From positions 1-50,907 of the forward strand of contig MWBW01000018.1 of NCBI GenBank assembly GCA_002069725.1: a DNA stretch of 50,907 bases, read 5' to 3'. Position 1 is the first letter of the stretch. Each line of letters begins with the position of its first letter. This DNA comes from Firmicutes bacterium ADurb.Bin248. Lineage in GTDB: Bacteria; Bacillota; Clostridia; Christensenellales; CAG-138. A model generated the notes under the pieces. That model was given only the letters and a program-made list of their open reading frames with translations. It was not told where the DNA came from and made no database searches. The position numbers and the translations under genes were made by a program. Below are positions 50,835 through 50,907 of this stretch, piece by piece.

Positions 50835-50907
50835 ATGAAGCTCCAAGCGCTCTGGTTCGATCGACGCGACAGGCTCGTTTTCGGCGAGGCCGTCACGGCA
50901 TTGCGTC
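50835..50907 (+). CDS. Start of an unidentified gene, cut by the window edge
   Basis: GGGGGAAG precedes an ATG at 50835, and the frame MKLQALWFDRRDRLVFGEAV stays open to the edge (24 codons). A promoter is in place upstream. Too short to identify. Confidence 0.6.
   Translation, partial: MKLQALWFDRRDRLVFGEAVTALR

Overview
The window is about 51 kb of GC-rich DNA that reads like the chromosome of an anaerobic, high-GC Clostridia-type Firmicute (Oscillospirales/Christensenellales-like). The reasons are strong AGGAGG ribosome sites, a tryptophan T-box, a pyrG leader of the Gram-positive GGGC type, a selenium-linked purine-degradation (yge) cluster, GntR, Crp and YheO-type regulators, and gut-Firmicute intergenic repeats. 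No rRNA or tRNA gene, integrase, transposase, plasmid or phage module was seen. The species call is inference.

Layout. 1-208: end of a type I-C-like CRISPR array without cas genes, directly abutting a 3' fragment of a fluoride channel gene (crcB). 0.4-9.3 kb: housekeeping and transport genes (APH-type kinase, CorA, two small proteins, MsrAB, a fructuronate/mannitol-type dehydrogenase, cysteine hydrolase, GNAT, DUF47-Pit phosphate transport). 9.3-12.6 kb: a structured leader followed by a two-subunit CoA transferase, then a P-loop kinase and a GrpB protein bracketed by 39-bp inverted repeats. 12.7-24.2 kb: the main metabolic block. deoC, a molybdenum hydroxylase, ygfK and ssnA lie on the minus strand; a YheO/PAS regulator, ygeY and ygeW lie on the plus strand. 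Between the two divergent promoters is a near-perfect palindrome, and an intrinsic terminator lies inside the ssnA leader. Together these encode anaerobic purine/xanthine breakdown with nucleoside-sugar salvage; ygeX and hyuA are not in the window.

24.3-35 kb: an HELLH protein, CTP synthase with a GGGC attenuator, a beta-lactamase-fold hydrolase, a MacB-like ABC system with a CARDB-type surface protein, and a Crp-type regulator heading an SsuABC-like ABC importer with a palindrome at its own promoter. 35-43 kb: an ACT-domain PheB protein, PsuG, a CPBP protease directly joined to a SagB-type oxidoreductase, a VanW lipoprotein, a GntR regulator, an orphan DNA methyltransferase and an HD hydrolase. 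43-50.9 kb: a polysaccharide deacetylase downstream of a T-box-controlled TrpB2; a DUF5131-murQ-nagZ-kinase operon for peptidoglycan amino-sugar recycling; a MATE pump; and the start of one more gene.

The least explained material is between the genes. One short repeat has stop codons in all three frames and sits exactly at the 3' ends of genes. There is also a tandem array of that repeat inside the xdh operon, and a ~170-bp two-copy element whose hairpins keep their place while their paired bases differ. Several leaders look like transcription attenuators.
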